In this document: positions 53,507 to 61,488 of the stretch, piece after piece
Numbering within the stretch: position 1 is the first letter of the stretch
How the letters are laid out: each line of letters opens with the position of its first letter
Assembly (NCBI GenBank): GCA_017849455.1
Contig: JAFIGX010000003.1
Span: forward strand, 372,001 to 436,000
Length of the DNA stretch: 64,000 nt
From: Pseudobacter sp.
GTDB taxonomy: Bacteria; Bacteroidota; Bacteroidia; Chitinophagales; Chitinophagaceae
Direction: 5' to 3'
Translations under genes and position numbers: made by a program
Notes under the pieces: model-generated
Told to the model about the DNA's origin: nothing
What the model saw: the letters and a program-made list of their open reading frames with translations, nothing else
Database searches by the model: none

Positions 53507-55648
53507 ATGTCAAAAGGATTTTATGCCCGCCTTAGGGACGATCGAGGCGATGACGATGCTTTAGCCGCCTGTGTCGAAAGAGTAGTCAACCAATTACAAG
53601 ATACGTCTACGTCTAATGACCGCCCTGGGATGCTCTTGGGAAAAATTCAGTCAGGTAAAACAAGAGGCTTTGTTGGAGTAATCGCTCGAGCCTTTGATCG
53701 TGAGTTTGATATTGCAGTTATCTTAACTAAGGGAACAAAAACACTTTCAGCGCAAACGGTAGCTCGGCTCACTAATGATTTCCGTCAATTTATTGATGAA
53801 GATGAATTTCTAGTTTTTGATATTAAGCAACCGCCAGGCAAGCTAACAAAGAGCGAGCAACGACGAAAACTAGTTATTGTTTCTAAAAAACAAGCCGACA
53901 ATTTGAGACGGCTACTTCAATTTTTTGATACAGACTATCCAGACTTGAAACGGAAAAATATTTTACTTGTAGATGACGAAGCAGACCTGGCTAGTATTCG
54001 ATTTGTTCCCAGCAAAGATGGCAATGATATTGAACAAGGAAAGATAGCCGAACAAATTGATAGTTTAAGAAGAATGGTTGCTAGGCTTGCATATCTACAA
54101 GTTACCGCCACTCCATATTCCTTATATTTACAACCGGATGATTATACAGAAGAAAGCTACGTCTTTAAACCCAAAAAACCAGCTTTTACACAGATATTAC
54201 CTATCCATAGCGGATATGTTGGTGGAGACGACTATTTTATTCCACATGATCGAAATGATCCGCGCTCATACCTTTTCATCCCGGTTCCAAGTAGTGAACA
54301 AGATGCATTACGTAAGCCCGATCAGCGCCGTATTCGAGAGAATTTGGTACTTGAATCGCCAAATACTGTGAACTTAGTTCGAGCTATCGTGACCTTTATT
54401 CTGGCAGTTTGCATTAGGCGTTGGCAACAAGAAGACTCCGGTGAGAGAAAAAAGAAATACGCCATGGTGATACACAACAATACACAAACCAAAGCTCATG
54501 CTTGGCAATATCAAATCATCGAATGGGTTATCAAAGCCATAGAAACCGCAGCACTTAATTCACCTAACACATTAAATCCCATTTTCGATGCTGCGTATGC
54601 GGATTTAGCCACTTCTATAAAAGCCGACAAAGGCCGAATCCCATCATCTGAACAGGCACTAAAAATGTTTACTGAAGCGCTACAAGGTCAGGACGTTGTT
54701 ATGGAGACAGTTAACAAAGATAATGATGTAATGGCGCTTCTTGATGAAAAAGCCGAACTTAAACTAAGAACTCCATTCAATATTTTTGTTGGAGGGAGCA
54801 TTTTAGATAGAGGAATAACAATTCCAAATTTAATTTCCTTCTATTATGGTCGTAATCCAAAGACAATGCAGGCCGATACGGTTCTTCAACATTCCCGAAT
54901 GTACGGCAATAGAGATCGCCGTGATTTAGCAGTAACAAGATTCCTAACCTCCCAAAAAGTATTTAATCGGCTCTATACCATTAACGAATTCGAAAACGCC
55001 CTAAGAGAAGCATTTGAAAATGGTAGTCATGACAGGGGCGTAGTCTTTATACAATCAGACAGCAAAAGAAAAGTTAGACCCTGTGCGCCCAATAAAGTAT
55101 TATTAAGCAATGTTGTCGCCATTAAGGCAAATGGCTTCTACTTGCCTACTGGATTTGATACAATCGGTGGCCGGGCAATGACCAAGACACAGCAAGAGTT
55201 AGAGGCGCTTATCCCTAAAGAAGCGATAAACAAGAAAAATTTTGTAGAGATTCAACTTGGTCAGGTGGTGAAAATTCTTGACCTGATTGAAAAGACCTTA
55301 GAAATTCCAACAGATGATTTCGAATGGGATGCAATGAAAGGTCTTATTGACTATTACTCCGATGTTCGTGACCCTAAAGACGGAAAAGTCCAATTTCTTG
55401 CAGAAACGGGTCGCCGCCTAGATCGATACGCCTCTGGAGACAAATCCGGTCTTTCAATATTAGGTACAGGTTTACGGGAGCTCATTACTGCCACCGGCAG
55501 AACAAAACCAGCATTTATCCTCCTTCAGCAAGAAGGATCAAAAGAATTACATTGGTCAGGAGGACAAAAATTTTGGTGGCCTATTTTAGCGGCGCCTAGC
55601 TCTGTTGAACCATGTGTGTTTGCTACCAAAGTTGCAAAAACATCATAA
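53507..55648 (+). CDS. Z1-domain ATPase (putative endonuclease/helicase-like)
   Basis: 713 residues from the ATG at 53507 (MSKGFYARLRDD). The ATPase core has Walker A GKIQSGKTRGFVG (about 45-57), Walker B LLVDDEADLASI (about 156-167) and a superfamily-2 motif III-like LQVTATPYSLYL (about 196-207); the Z1 part contains GGSILDRGITIPNL and QHSRMYGNRDRRD (about 428-475). Z1 proteins are known partners of DNA methyltransferases in defence loci. It comes two bases before the broken HEPN-like gene. The GHKL ATPase often found with Z1 is not in this cluster. Confidence 0.85.
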   Translation: MSKGFYARLRDDRGDDDALAACVERVVNQLQDTSTSNDRPGMLLGKIQSGKTRGFVGVIARAFDREFDIAVILTKGTKTLSAQTVARLTNDFRQFIDEDEFLVFDIKQPPGKLTKSEQRRKLVIVSKKQADNLRRLLQFFDTDYPDLKRKNILLVDDEADLASIRFVPSKDGNDIEQGKIAEQIDSLRRMVARLAYLQVTATPYSLYLQPDDYTEESYVFKPKKPAFTQILPIHSGYVGGDDYFIPHDRNDPRSYLFIPVPSSEQDALRKPDQRRIRENLVLESPNTVNLVRAIVTFILAVCIRRWQQEDSGERKKKYAMVIHNNTQTKAHAWQYQIIEWVIKAIETAALNSPNTLNPIFDAAYADLATSIKADKGRIPSSEQALKMFTEALQGQDVVMETVNKDNDVMALLDEKAELKLRTPFNIFVGGSILDRGITIPNLISFYYGRNPKTMQADTVLQHSRMYGNRDRRDLAVTRFLTSQKVFNRLYTINEFENALREAFENGSHDRGVVFIQSDSKRKVRPCAPNKVLLSNVVAIKANGFYLPTGFDTIGGRAMTKTQQELEALIPKEAINKKNFVEIQLGQVVKILDLIEKTLEIPTDDFEWDAMKGLIDYYSDVRDPKDGKVQFLAETGRRLDRYASGDKSGLSILGTGLRELITATGRTKPAFILLQQEGSKELHWSGGQKFWWPILAAPSSVEPCVFATKVAKTS

Positions 55649-55650
55649 AA

Positions 55651-56111
55651 ATGGCAGAATTAAATCCTTCATAGTATCCAGAAGAAAGCCAAGCAAAAAA
55701 AATAACTCATTTTGTCCTGTGGTTTTCAAGATGGGAATATGCCCTTAAAAACGGCGGCTATAATAAGGACTCAGAACAATTGGAACCAGATTGGGACAAG
55801 CTTATCAATGAACTGACGCGCAATCAAATTTCAGTGCCACAGTCTTTGAAAAAGGAGCTTAAGTATTTAAAAGATAATCCGGTTCAAAAGCAGCTTGCTG
55901 ATAAAAGCTGGAAAGCAGTGGTTAAATCGTCGGATTGGGAATGGCTTTTGCGGTCAGTCACTAGTGTACGCAATAATTTATTCCACGGGGAAAGCATCAC
56001 GATGGTCCCCTACTTGAGCCAGCCAGAGATGAACAATTAATTGGCATGTGCCAAAAAATAATGACAGAATTACTTTTAGTTTGTCCTCAACTCCAGGGCT
56101 ATTTCAATTGA
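55651..56111 (+). pseudogene. HEPN-like gene, broken by a stop codon and a frameshift
   Basis: The ATG at 55651 follows the Z1 stop by two bases. Codon 8 is TAG (55672-55674); beyond it the frame continues as good coding sequence (THFVLWFSRWEYALKNGGY) to SVRNNLFHGES, which contains the HEPN RNase-type motif R-N-N-L-F-H. The frame then stops at 56040, but the protein's tail (GPLLEPARDEQLIGMCQK ... CPQLQGYFN) resumes in a shifted frame and ends at TGA 56109-56111, so there is also an indel near 55995-56010. A HEPN toxin or RNase has therefore been inactivated, or uses a rare start downstream. Confidence 0.75.
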
Positions 56112-56380
56112 ATTTTCTGCAACCATTCTAATTTATGCGGTAATGTCGCCCCTTCCCCATAAGATGTGCGGCTGAACTTATACCCCATCAGATTCGCTTG
56201 TAAGCGGTCCGGCGCATTGGCTGCCAACAAGCGATCCTAGGAGCTATGCCGTAATGAATACGTTGTGTGGTTTTTGGAAGGCCGTAGTTTCTTTTCCCTC
56301 AGAAATTTTGGTAGTTGCGCAATAATTTGCATGGTTTCAAAGGTACATATTTGTGTACATAGCTGTAAAATATCTATTTG
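56099..56380 (-). pseudogene. Tyrosine integrase, C-terminal remnant
   Basis: Minus-strand translation gives QLPKFLREKKLRPSKNHTTY SLRHSS, then an in-frame TAG (56237-56239), then DRLLAANAPDRLQANLMGYK and EWLQKIQLK to the TAG at 56099-56101. This is the C-terminal catalytic end of a phage-type tyrosine integrase: the box-II LRH and the final GHK/GYK. The wording (TYSLRHS.xDRL.AA.APDR, LMGYKFSR..YG.G) is like that of proteobacterial integrases. The rest of the gene is missing. The TAG replaces the residue after RHSS. Confidence 0.82.
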
Positions 56381-56463
56381 CTAAAAAAGTTATCACCGTA
56401 TAAAATGAATAAACCCGCACTATTGCGAGTTTATCGTTGTTAAACATGCGAAGTTTCGGAGTG

Positions 56464-56733
56464 CTAACTTTCAGGAATAAACCGTTGCCCAACTGGAAAA
56501 CCCGGACACGCTACATAAGTATGCGTACCGGTCGGGTCATAGTAATAACAGTATTCGTTAGGGTGGTTATTTTGGCAAGTTCCTGTTAGGGTGCCTTTCT
56601 TAACATAGTTTGTCCCGTCGTAATAGTACACCGTTCCGGTACAAGCGTAGTTATGTTTTGGTGTAAATGCCAATGCTCCACAAATTCCGGTAATTACTGA
56701 AAGTACAGCGAAAAAGGCTTGTAATCTTTTCAT
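56464..56733 (-). CDS. DUF6520-like small exported Cys-rich protein
   Basis: 89 residues: signal-like N-terminus (MKRLQAFFAVLSVITGICGA), then GTVYYYDGTNYVKKGTLTGT with four Cys in the mature part (ACTGTV, GTCQNN, EYCYYY, VACPGF). It fits the small DUF6520-type family often encoded next to a MauE/DoxX protein in Bacteroidota; here the partner is 79 bp upstream. The Cys pairs suggest disulfides in the periplasm. Function unknown. Confidence 0.7.
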   Translation of the reverse strand: MKRLQAFFAVLSVITGICGALAFTPKHNYACTGTVYYYDGTNYVKKGTLTGTCQNNHPNEYCYYYDPTGTHTYVACPGFPVGQRFIPES

Positions 56734-56812
56734 AAAAATAGTTTTAATGATTAATAATAATGCTTACTCTATTCAGGTTTTTCAGCGTCCACCTTTTATT
56801 GCAATAAAGATT

Positions 56813-57265
56813 TTAGGCAGGTTCATACTTTACATAGGTATTAGTATCGTCATTGTGTTGGCTGCGAAGAAGTTTAACCGCACAAAAGGAAATAACGGTG
56901 AAGAATAGGTTAAATAAAAAATGTTGGCCCCACGAAAGATAGCGTATCGCGCCCCCACAGCTACATGGACGGACGGGATAAATGCGGAAATATATAACGG
57001 CAGCGTATAAGGTAAATAAAGACATCACTATAAATGCAGTCTTTAAACCTAACATTCTTGTTTTTTCGGGTATGAATGATAACACAATCAGCATTTCAAA
57101 CGGCGGCAGCGCATACGCTAACCCGGTGGAAAACCATGACGGGAAGGGTTGTTTGTGCATATCACTCACAAATACATAGAACGGTAAATACTTACTAACA
57201 CTTGCGTATATAAACATTGTGCCGATTAGAAATAGTAGGATAATAAAAACAATTTGCTTTTTCAT
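56813..57265 (-). CDS. MauE/DoxX-like redox-associated membrane protein
   Basis: 150 residues with four predicted membrane helices (about 5-25, 48-65, 75-95, 115-135). A Cys pair CSCGG (YPVRPCSCGGAIRYLSWGQH) between helices three and four is typical of MauE-like proteins that handle disulfides or electrons. It is upstream of the Cys-rich small protein in the same direction, so it may form or protect its disulfides; that is inferred. Confidence 0.8.
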   Translation of the reverse strand: MKKQIVFIILLFLIGTMFIYASVSKYLPFYVFVSDMHKQPFPSWFSTGLAYALPPFEMLIVLSFIPEKTRMLGLKTAFIVMSLFTLYAAVIYFRIYPVRPCSCGGAIRYLSWGQHFLFNLFFTVISFCAVKLLRSQHNDDTNTYVKYEPA

Positions 57266-57503
57266 GTTAATAAGGTTTTAGGCGGTGTTATTTGGTGTGA
57301 GTCATTTATACCTTAAAGAACAAGGGGAGATTTCGGAGAGTGTAGGTAGTTGAGTAGGGGATATTCCATGCGACGAAAAATAAATTCGGCGTGTATTGGC
57401 TCATTGATTAACTGTAAAAGGTTAATTGTTGATAATTCTGTATTATAGCGATGGGGCAAGCATTGCTGATAATAACAGCGTCTCAAACTTTTTTTTTGTC
57501 GAT

Positions 57504-57599
57504 AATTATTTGGGCGTTCCCGCTGCGATATAATTTGATTTTTGTTGCAGCGGTCAGGCTTTCCGTAGTGCATGGCACTTTACTTCAATCCTTAACGCA
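57504..57599. repeat. Palindromic intergenic repeat, copy 1
   Basis: About 95 bp, shared with 58010-58105: AATTATTTGGGCGTTCCCG, a stem GCTGC / GCAGC around ATATAATTTGATTTTTGTT, then CGGTCAGGCTTTCCGTAGTG and ...AATCCTTAACGCA. It borders the 3' side of a broken kinase gene. Confidence 0.82.
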
Positions 57600-58009
57600 A
57601 AAGTCCGCCAGCTTTGGTATCGCATACAATTTCAAAATCAACTACTGATAACTTACCGTTGGAAACAAGAAAGTTCTTAGGTTTCAAGTCAACGGTGAAT
57701 AATGCCTGCGGCATGAAGTTGATATATTATGTCTATTATTTGATTCAGGTAATAAAAGTTCAATTGTTCTCCATGTGTTACCGCTCAATAGTTCCAGTAC
57801 CTTCGTTTCTAAGATAACGCCATCTATATATGCCGTTATCAGATAACAGTCGTCGCTGTTATTAATGAGTGCCTTTGCAGTAGGAGCGGGAACAATCCCG
57901 TTAATCTTTCTTAATACAGCATATTCCCAACTTAGCCTATCCGCAATGCTTCGCCCTTTTGGATCTTCTGCAATACAGGGCGGGCCGTTTTTAATGACAA
58001 ACCATAGAG
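57592..58009 (-). pseudogene. Protein-kinase-like gene with two frameshifts
   Basis: Minus-strand frame 1 gives GLWFVIKNGPPC-type start (actual LWFVIKNGPPCIAED), GRSIADRLSWEYAVLRKING and YLITAYIDGVI; frame 3 then gives YLNQIIDIIYQLHAAGIIHR; frame 2 gives VDLKPKNFLVSNGKLSVVDF E. Together these are the kinase elements VIK (ATP Lys), E of helix C, HR-DLKPKN catalytic loop and DFE metal loop. One extra T in the HRD codons (CACCGTTGACTTG) and an earlier shift break it. It resembles Hanks-type or lanthipeptide-kinase domains. Both ends run into copies of the palindromic repeat. Confidence 0.72.
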
Positions 58010-58105
58010 AATTATTTGGGCGTTCCCGTCGCGCTTTAGTTTGATTTTGGCGGCGACGGTCGGGCTTTCCGTAGTGCATGGCACTTTACTGCAATCCCTA
58101 ACGCA
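58010..58105. repeat. Palindromic intergenic repeat, copy 2
   Basis: Same element as 57504-57599, here with stem GTCGC / GCGAC around GCTTTAGTTTGATTTTGGCG. The flanking words GGGCGTTCCCG, GGTCGGGCTTTCCGTAGTG and ATGGCACTTTACTGCAATCC are shared. The stem differs at paired positions from copy 1. The 100 bp to 58208 hold no gene. Confidence 0.82.
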
Positions 58106-58208
58106 GAAGAAAAGGTGCGCCGGTTTTGGTATCCGCTGGAAGCGGATGATCTTATAGTTCGGCGCGGTCTATTTGTGGCCTACGCAAGCGAAGGCCGGGG
58201 ACAAAAAG

Positions 58209-58478
58209 CTATACGGAAGATTGTTTAAATTTCTCACACGCTTCATTCACTTTATTATATAAAAATTCTTTTATTGCACTCTGGCTATGGAATTGGTCGG
58301 GATGGTCAAAAATTTCTACGTAGACATCATTAACAATTATTTCAGCTTAGGCAGCATTGTTTATTGATGTGGCCGCTATAATTAAAAGATTCGTAGCATA
58401 CTGCCCAATGATATGACGCTTTGCCTTATCTGTGCCTTTATGAAAATCGTCAATTGAAAATTGATAGACCTCACTCAT
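58209..58478 (-). pseudogene. Small gene with one in-frame stop
   Basis: The ATG (58478) overlaps the stop of the upstream secreted-protein gene by ATGA. Translation: MSEVYQFSIDDFHKGTDKAK ... ATSINNAA, TAA (58349-58347), then AEIIVNDVYVEIFDHPDQFH ... ACEKFKQSSV and TAG. The frame stays coding-like across the stop, so one mutation probably killed an 89-residue gene. Overlap with the upstream gene suggests an operon partner. No family recognised. Confidence 0.6.
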
Positions 58479-59197
58479 AGCTTTGATTTTTGTACTTTCA
58501 AATAATTTGTCAGGTTGTTTATGATTAGGTCGCTAACTTTTACTTCATATTTACTTGCTTCGCCACTATATTGATCAATGTAAATTATTTTGATTCGCGC
58601 ATAAGGACAGTATTGTTCTCCTATGTATTTAATCATAAACTTAACGGCGTCTAATTCTGCCAGTTTTTGATTCATAATGCTGGCATCTTTCAGTATTTCA
58701 TGAAATGATATTGAAAATCCGTCCATATCATGTTGATGCCTCACATACTTATTATATGATAGGTTGGCTAATCGCTGTCTTACAAAATTATCAGGAGCTA
58801 ATAATGTATCCGAATGATAACTATAGGTTGCTTCTCCGTTATAATGATCATGTGAGTAAGAGAAGCTAACATTATCTTTATCCGTTTCTTTACCCCAATA
58901 GGCAATATCAATACTCTCATTTTCTATCCTATCTCCAAGAGTGGTCAAAACGTCTTTATAAATACGTTTGCTATCTTGAAGCAAAGAATCTTTATTCTTT
59001 AATGACTTATCGGGGACAATATTAAATAGGATAATAAAATTTTTATTATCCGTATTAAGATATTGATTGTCGTTTAACGTTATTTTTCTGATGCGCTTAT
59101 CAAACGAGGTATCCATTCTCCTTTCTGTTAGTCTTTGTATCTGTGCATAGGAATGGAAAGAGTTACAGACAAATAAGAAAAGGAATAATTTTTTCAT
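58475..59197 (-). CDS. Secreted protein of unknown function
   Basis: 240 residues with a signal peptide (MKKLFLFLFVCNSFHSYAQ). The mature part is mixed alpha/beta with several His (YSHDHYNGEATYSY, KYVRHQHDMDGF) and one Cys. It is followed by the broken small gene with a 4-bp overlap. No family recognised. Confidence 0.65.
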   Translation of the reverse strand: MKKLFLFLFVCNSFHSYAQIQRLTERRMDTSFDKRIRKITLNDNQYLNTDNKNFIILFNIVPDKSLKNKDSLLQDSKRIYKDVLTTLGDRIENESIDIAYWGKETDKDNVSFSYSHDHYNGEATYSYHSDTLLAPDNFVRQRLANLSYNKYVRHQHDMDGFSISFHEILKDASIMNQKLAELDAVKFMIKYIGEQYCPYARIKIIYIDQYSGEASKYEVKVSDLIINNLTNYLKVQKSKL

Positions 59198-59212
59198 TTT
59201 GAATAGGTATTA

Positions 59213-59324
59213 TACTGCCGTTGCCGTGCCCTTGTTGCGTCTTCTGACTAACAAGTTCGACCGGCAACTAGGTGCTGGAACAGGGCCGACTTCCAGCCTT
59301 TGCCGTGTCTTCTGACCGGCAACC
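59213..59324. repeat. Hairpin repeats, family A (GTTGCCG...CGGCAAC)
   Basis: Two copies in tandem. The first has GTTGCCG (59220-59226) and CGGCAAC (59262-59268) around an inner CTTGTT / AACAAG stem. The second is TTTGCCGTGTCTTCTGACC GGCAACC (59299-59323). It sits between the divergent secreted-protein and XRE genes. Related copies lie at 60936, 61494 and 62844. Confidence 0.75.
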
Positions 59325-59479
59325 ATCGGCAATAAGGAATAGGGAACGGGTTTGGGGGTTGTTTTTTGGGATTTCAGGCAAATAAAGAGATAATTTCCAA
59401 TCACTAACACATTATTGTGTAATATTTTATAACTTCCCAGTTATTTTTTATAACCTTTGTCACTATTAATTTTGTAATT

Positions 59480-59866
59480 ATGAAAGATGCGGTTAATCTA
59501 GGTGAGAACATTAGACGTATTCGTGAATTTAAAGGAATCAAACAAGAAGTATTTGCTGAAAGAATGGGCGTTAGCCAAGCAGCTATTTCCAAGTTGGAAA
59601 ATACTGCTAACATTGATGATGAGAGATTAAAGGAAATCGCAGATAAACTAGGAGTAAGTGTTCAGGCTATAAAAAGATTCGATGCGGATGCCGTTATGTT
59701 ATGGATTGAAAATGTTAATAGTTACGATCAATCTACCGGTTCTATTGCTAAGGTTGAAATATACAATGTCAATCCGATAGAAAAGGTAACCGAACTATAT
59801 GAGCGAATGTTGAAAGAAAAGAACGAAGAGATTGAAAAGCTAAAAAAGGAACTGGGAAAGAAATAA
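59480..59866 (+). CDS. XRE-family transcriptional regulator with C-terminal coiled coil
   Basis: 128 residues. HTH at about 8-63: NIRRIREFKGIKQEVFAERM and GVSQAAISKLENTANIDDE. A short beta-like middle (SGSIAKVEIYNVNPIEKV) is followed by a Glu/Lys coiled coil (ELYERMLKEKNEEIEKLKKE) for dimerisation. It is divergent from the secreted-protein gene; a terminator follows it. Confidence 0.9.
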   Translation: MKDAVNLGENIRRIREFKGIKQEVFAERMGVSQAAISKLENTANIDDERLKEIADKLGVSVQAIKRFDADAVMLWIENVNSYDQSTGSIAKVEIYNVNPIEKVTELYERMLKEKNEEIEKLKKELGKK

Positions 59867-59872
59867 TATGAG

Positions 59873-59895
59873 AGCCGCCTTAGGGTGGCTTTTTT
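59873..59895 (+). terminator. Terminator after the XRE gene
   Basis: AGCCGCC / GGTGGCT hairpin with a TTAG loop, then T6. It lies within 10 bp of the stop codon. Confidence 0.82.
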
Positions 59896-60009
59896 GATAA
59901 TAGTATTTCGGGTGTTTTCACGGTTGCTTTACAGATTAGAAATCCATATTTTAAACCATTGCCGGCAGCCTCTAGAACATGCCGAGATTAAAATTCCAAA
60001 TAATTTCAA

Positions 60010-60936
60010 ATGAAAGAATCTCCTTTAGAACAACGCATTCGCGCCGAAATAATGGCAGATCCGGACCTTCCAGCTAAAATGGAGGCCCATGCTGAAAGAA
60101 TGTGGCAACTTCAACATCAATATGACGACGGAAACGAGTTCTCCTATGAGGACCAAAACTATTATTGTGATGGCTTGAAATGGGAGTACGTTGCTACATA
60201 TCCTATGTGCGAGGATGTTTTTTATTTTAAGGCATATATGTTTCGGGAAAACTTCCGCTATGGATCACTAAAGCCTAATTACACAAAGGAGAATGAAACT
60301 AAATTTCAGCAATTGGTTCATGATTGGGATATGCTCATCAAGAGGAGAGATTTAACGGACCCATACATAACCGCCGAAAAAGATGAACTGGATAAAGAGT
60401 TAGGCATTCTTAATCGTCAAAAAGGAAAGGTTACTACGATTGATGACCCTGAGTATTTTGATGCACTCGCTTGGTCTAAATTTCGATTCTTACGCGTTCA
60501 GAAGAACTTCAAGCTAGATATTAAGAATGATTTTTATACGCTATGGTTAAATGGAAAGGAAATCCTTTTTGATTTTAAAGCCCTCACACATATTCTGGCT
60601 AGGCATTTTGCCCACGGAAAGAAAACCTATAAAGCGACCCAAGATCATTTTTACAGCGTTTTCGACCCTTTTCATTTGCACTTAGATTTAGAGCAAATTT
60701 TTAAAGGTATTGACCAATCAGGCTTGTATACAAAGGATGCTATTCAAAATATTACGATCCGAAAAAAGGGGGAATTGTATAAGATTATAGCGAGAGAGCA
60801 TGACTATGGCCCTTTTAAGAAAATGAGGATCGTAACTTTTTACCCACTTTCAAAGATATCAGAACTAAGCAGATTATCGCAAGATTTTAAGGAGATGCAG
60901 GTAGCTCAAGACCTTTCTGTTTTTGTGAAAGGTTAG
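60010..60936 (+). CDS. Unknown protein with BECR-nuclease-like C-terminus
   Basis: 308 residues, first half Lys/Glu/Tyr-rich and helical. In the second half (about 185-300) the pattern FKALTHILARHFAHG, then DPFHLHLDLEQIFKGID, then KGELYKIIAREHDYG and MRIVTFYPL recalls the BECR/PBECR type RNase toxins, where His-Ile-Leu..Arg-His, a central helix and a closing TFYPL strand carry the active site. No immunity gene is recognised; the next gene (60983) is a small membrane protein. Function is inferred only from this pattern. The stop is followed at once by a family A repeat. Confidence 0.45.
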   Translation: MKESPLEQRIRAEIMADPDLPAKMEAHAERMWQLQHQYDDGNEFSYEDQNYYCDGLKWEYVATYPMCEDVFYFKAYMFRENFRYGSLKPNYTKENETKFQQLVHDWDMLIKRRDLTDPYITAEKDELDKELGILNRQKGKVTTIDDPEYFDALAWSKFRFLRVQKNFKLDIKNDFYTLWLNGKEILFDFKALTHILARHFAHGKKTYKATQDHFYSVFDPFHLHLDLEQIFKGIDQSGLYTKDAIQNITIRKKGELYKIIAREHDYGPFKKMRIVTFYPLSKISELSRLSQDFKEMQVAQDLSVFVKG

Positions 60937-60982
60937 CCGTTGCCCTGTCTTCCCCTTGACTAACTGCACAAAAATTTACGAC

Positions 60983-61474
60983 ATGACAGAGAATTCTAGT
61001 CCTGCAATTTCGCCCGAAGAAACAGAAGCCGAGAAACTTCGCCTGATCGAATTATTAATTCCAGAGCTTAAGGTTCACGGGCTTGTTGACGCAACTGCGT
61101 TTGTAGACGAACATGCAAGAATAGATAAAAGCCATACGCATTCTGGTTTTGTAAGAAGCCTCGTTTATAAGATGGAAAAAATGGGAATTGTCGAAGTAAT
61201 TCCCGTAGAGGAATGGAAAAGATTCTACATAAAAGAATTGAGTTGGGATAAAAAGCATCCTTATTTGCACGCATTAAGAATTGGAGCTTCGAACGCAGTA
61301 TTTTCTATTTTAGTGGGGATTGCAGTCGGCTTAACAGTGTTGTTAATAAAAGAAAGGGATCAGAAAAAGATAGACGAACAGCAAAGCTTCGAAATCAAAA
61401 GGCTCAATGATTCAGTAACTGTCCTTCGAAACAACTTAGAAACGGTTCAGGCTACTTTGGCTAAACAGAAATAG
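60983..61474 (+). CDS. Small single-pass membrane protein, unknown
   Basis: 163 residues from the ATG at 60983. It has an N-terminal winged-helix-like or helical domain (RLIELLIPELKVHGLVDATA, FVRSLVYKMEKMGIVEV), one membrane helix at about 105-125 (VFSILVGIAVGLTVLLI) and a coiled-coil tail (IKRLNDSVTVLRNNLETVQA). It may be a membrane-tethered effector or partner of the previous gene. No family recognised. Confidence 0.6.
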   Translation: MTENSSPAISPEETEAEKLRLIELLIPELKVHGLVDATAFVDEHARIDKSHTHSGFVRSLVYKMEKMGIVEVIPVEEWKRFYIKELSWDKKHPYLHALRIGASNAVFSILVGIAVGLTVLLIKERDQKKIDEQQSFEIKRLNDSVTVLRNNLETVQATLAKQK

Positions 61475-61488
61475 TTTAAATTACGATT

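Larger units (their letters stand above)
50328..56380. mobile_element. Decayed genomic island at tRNA-Phe carrying a restriction/defence cluster
   Basis: Immediately after tRNA-Phe base composition turns visibly AT-rich, and gene content changes from housekeeping to an excisionase-like HTH remnant, a methyltransferase/DUF4928/Vsr/Z1 cluster, a broken HEPN-like gene and, at the far end, a stop-interrupted tyrosine integrase C-terminus. A tRNA gene at one side and an integrase remnant at the other are the hallmarks of an integrated element that has lost mobility. I found no direct repeat of the tRNA 3' end within the window, so the borders are approximate. Confidence 0.55.

Noticed and set aside
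57313..57573. 86-codon minus-strand frame upstream of the MauE-like gene
   Set aside because: Its start is translation of the palindromic repeat. The end (INEPIHAEFIFRRMEYPLL) looks somewhat protein-like and may be a gene remnant, but the evidence is too weak to list.
59210..59410. 66-codon minus-strand frame
   Set aside because: It is mostly translation of hairpin repeats between two divergent genes.
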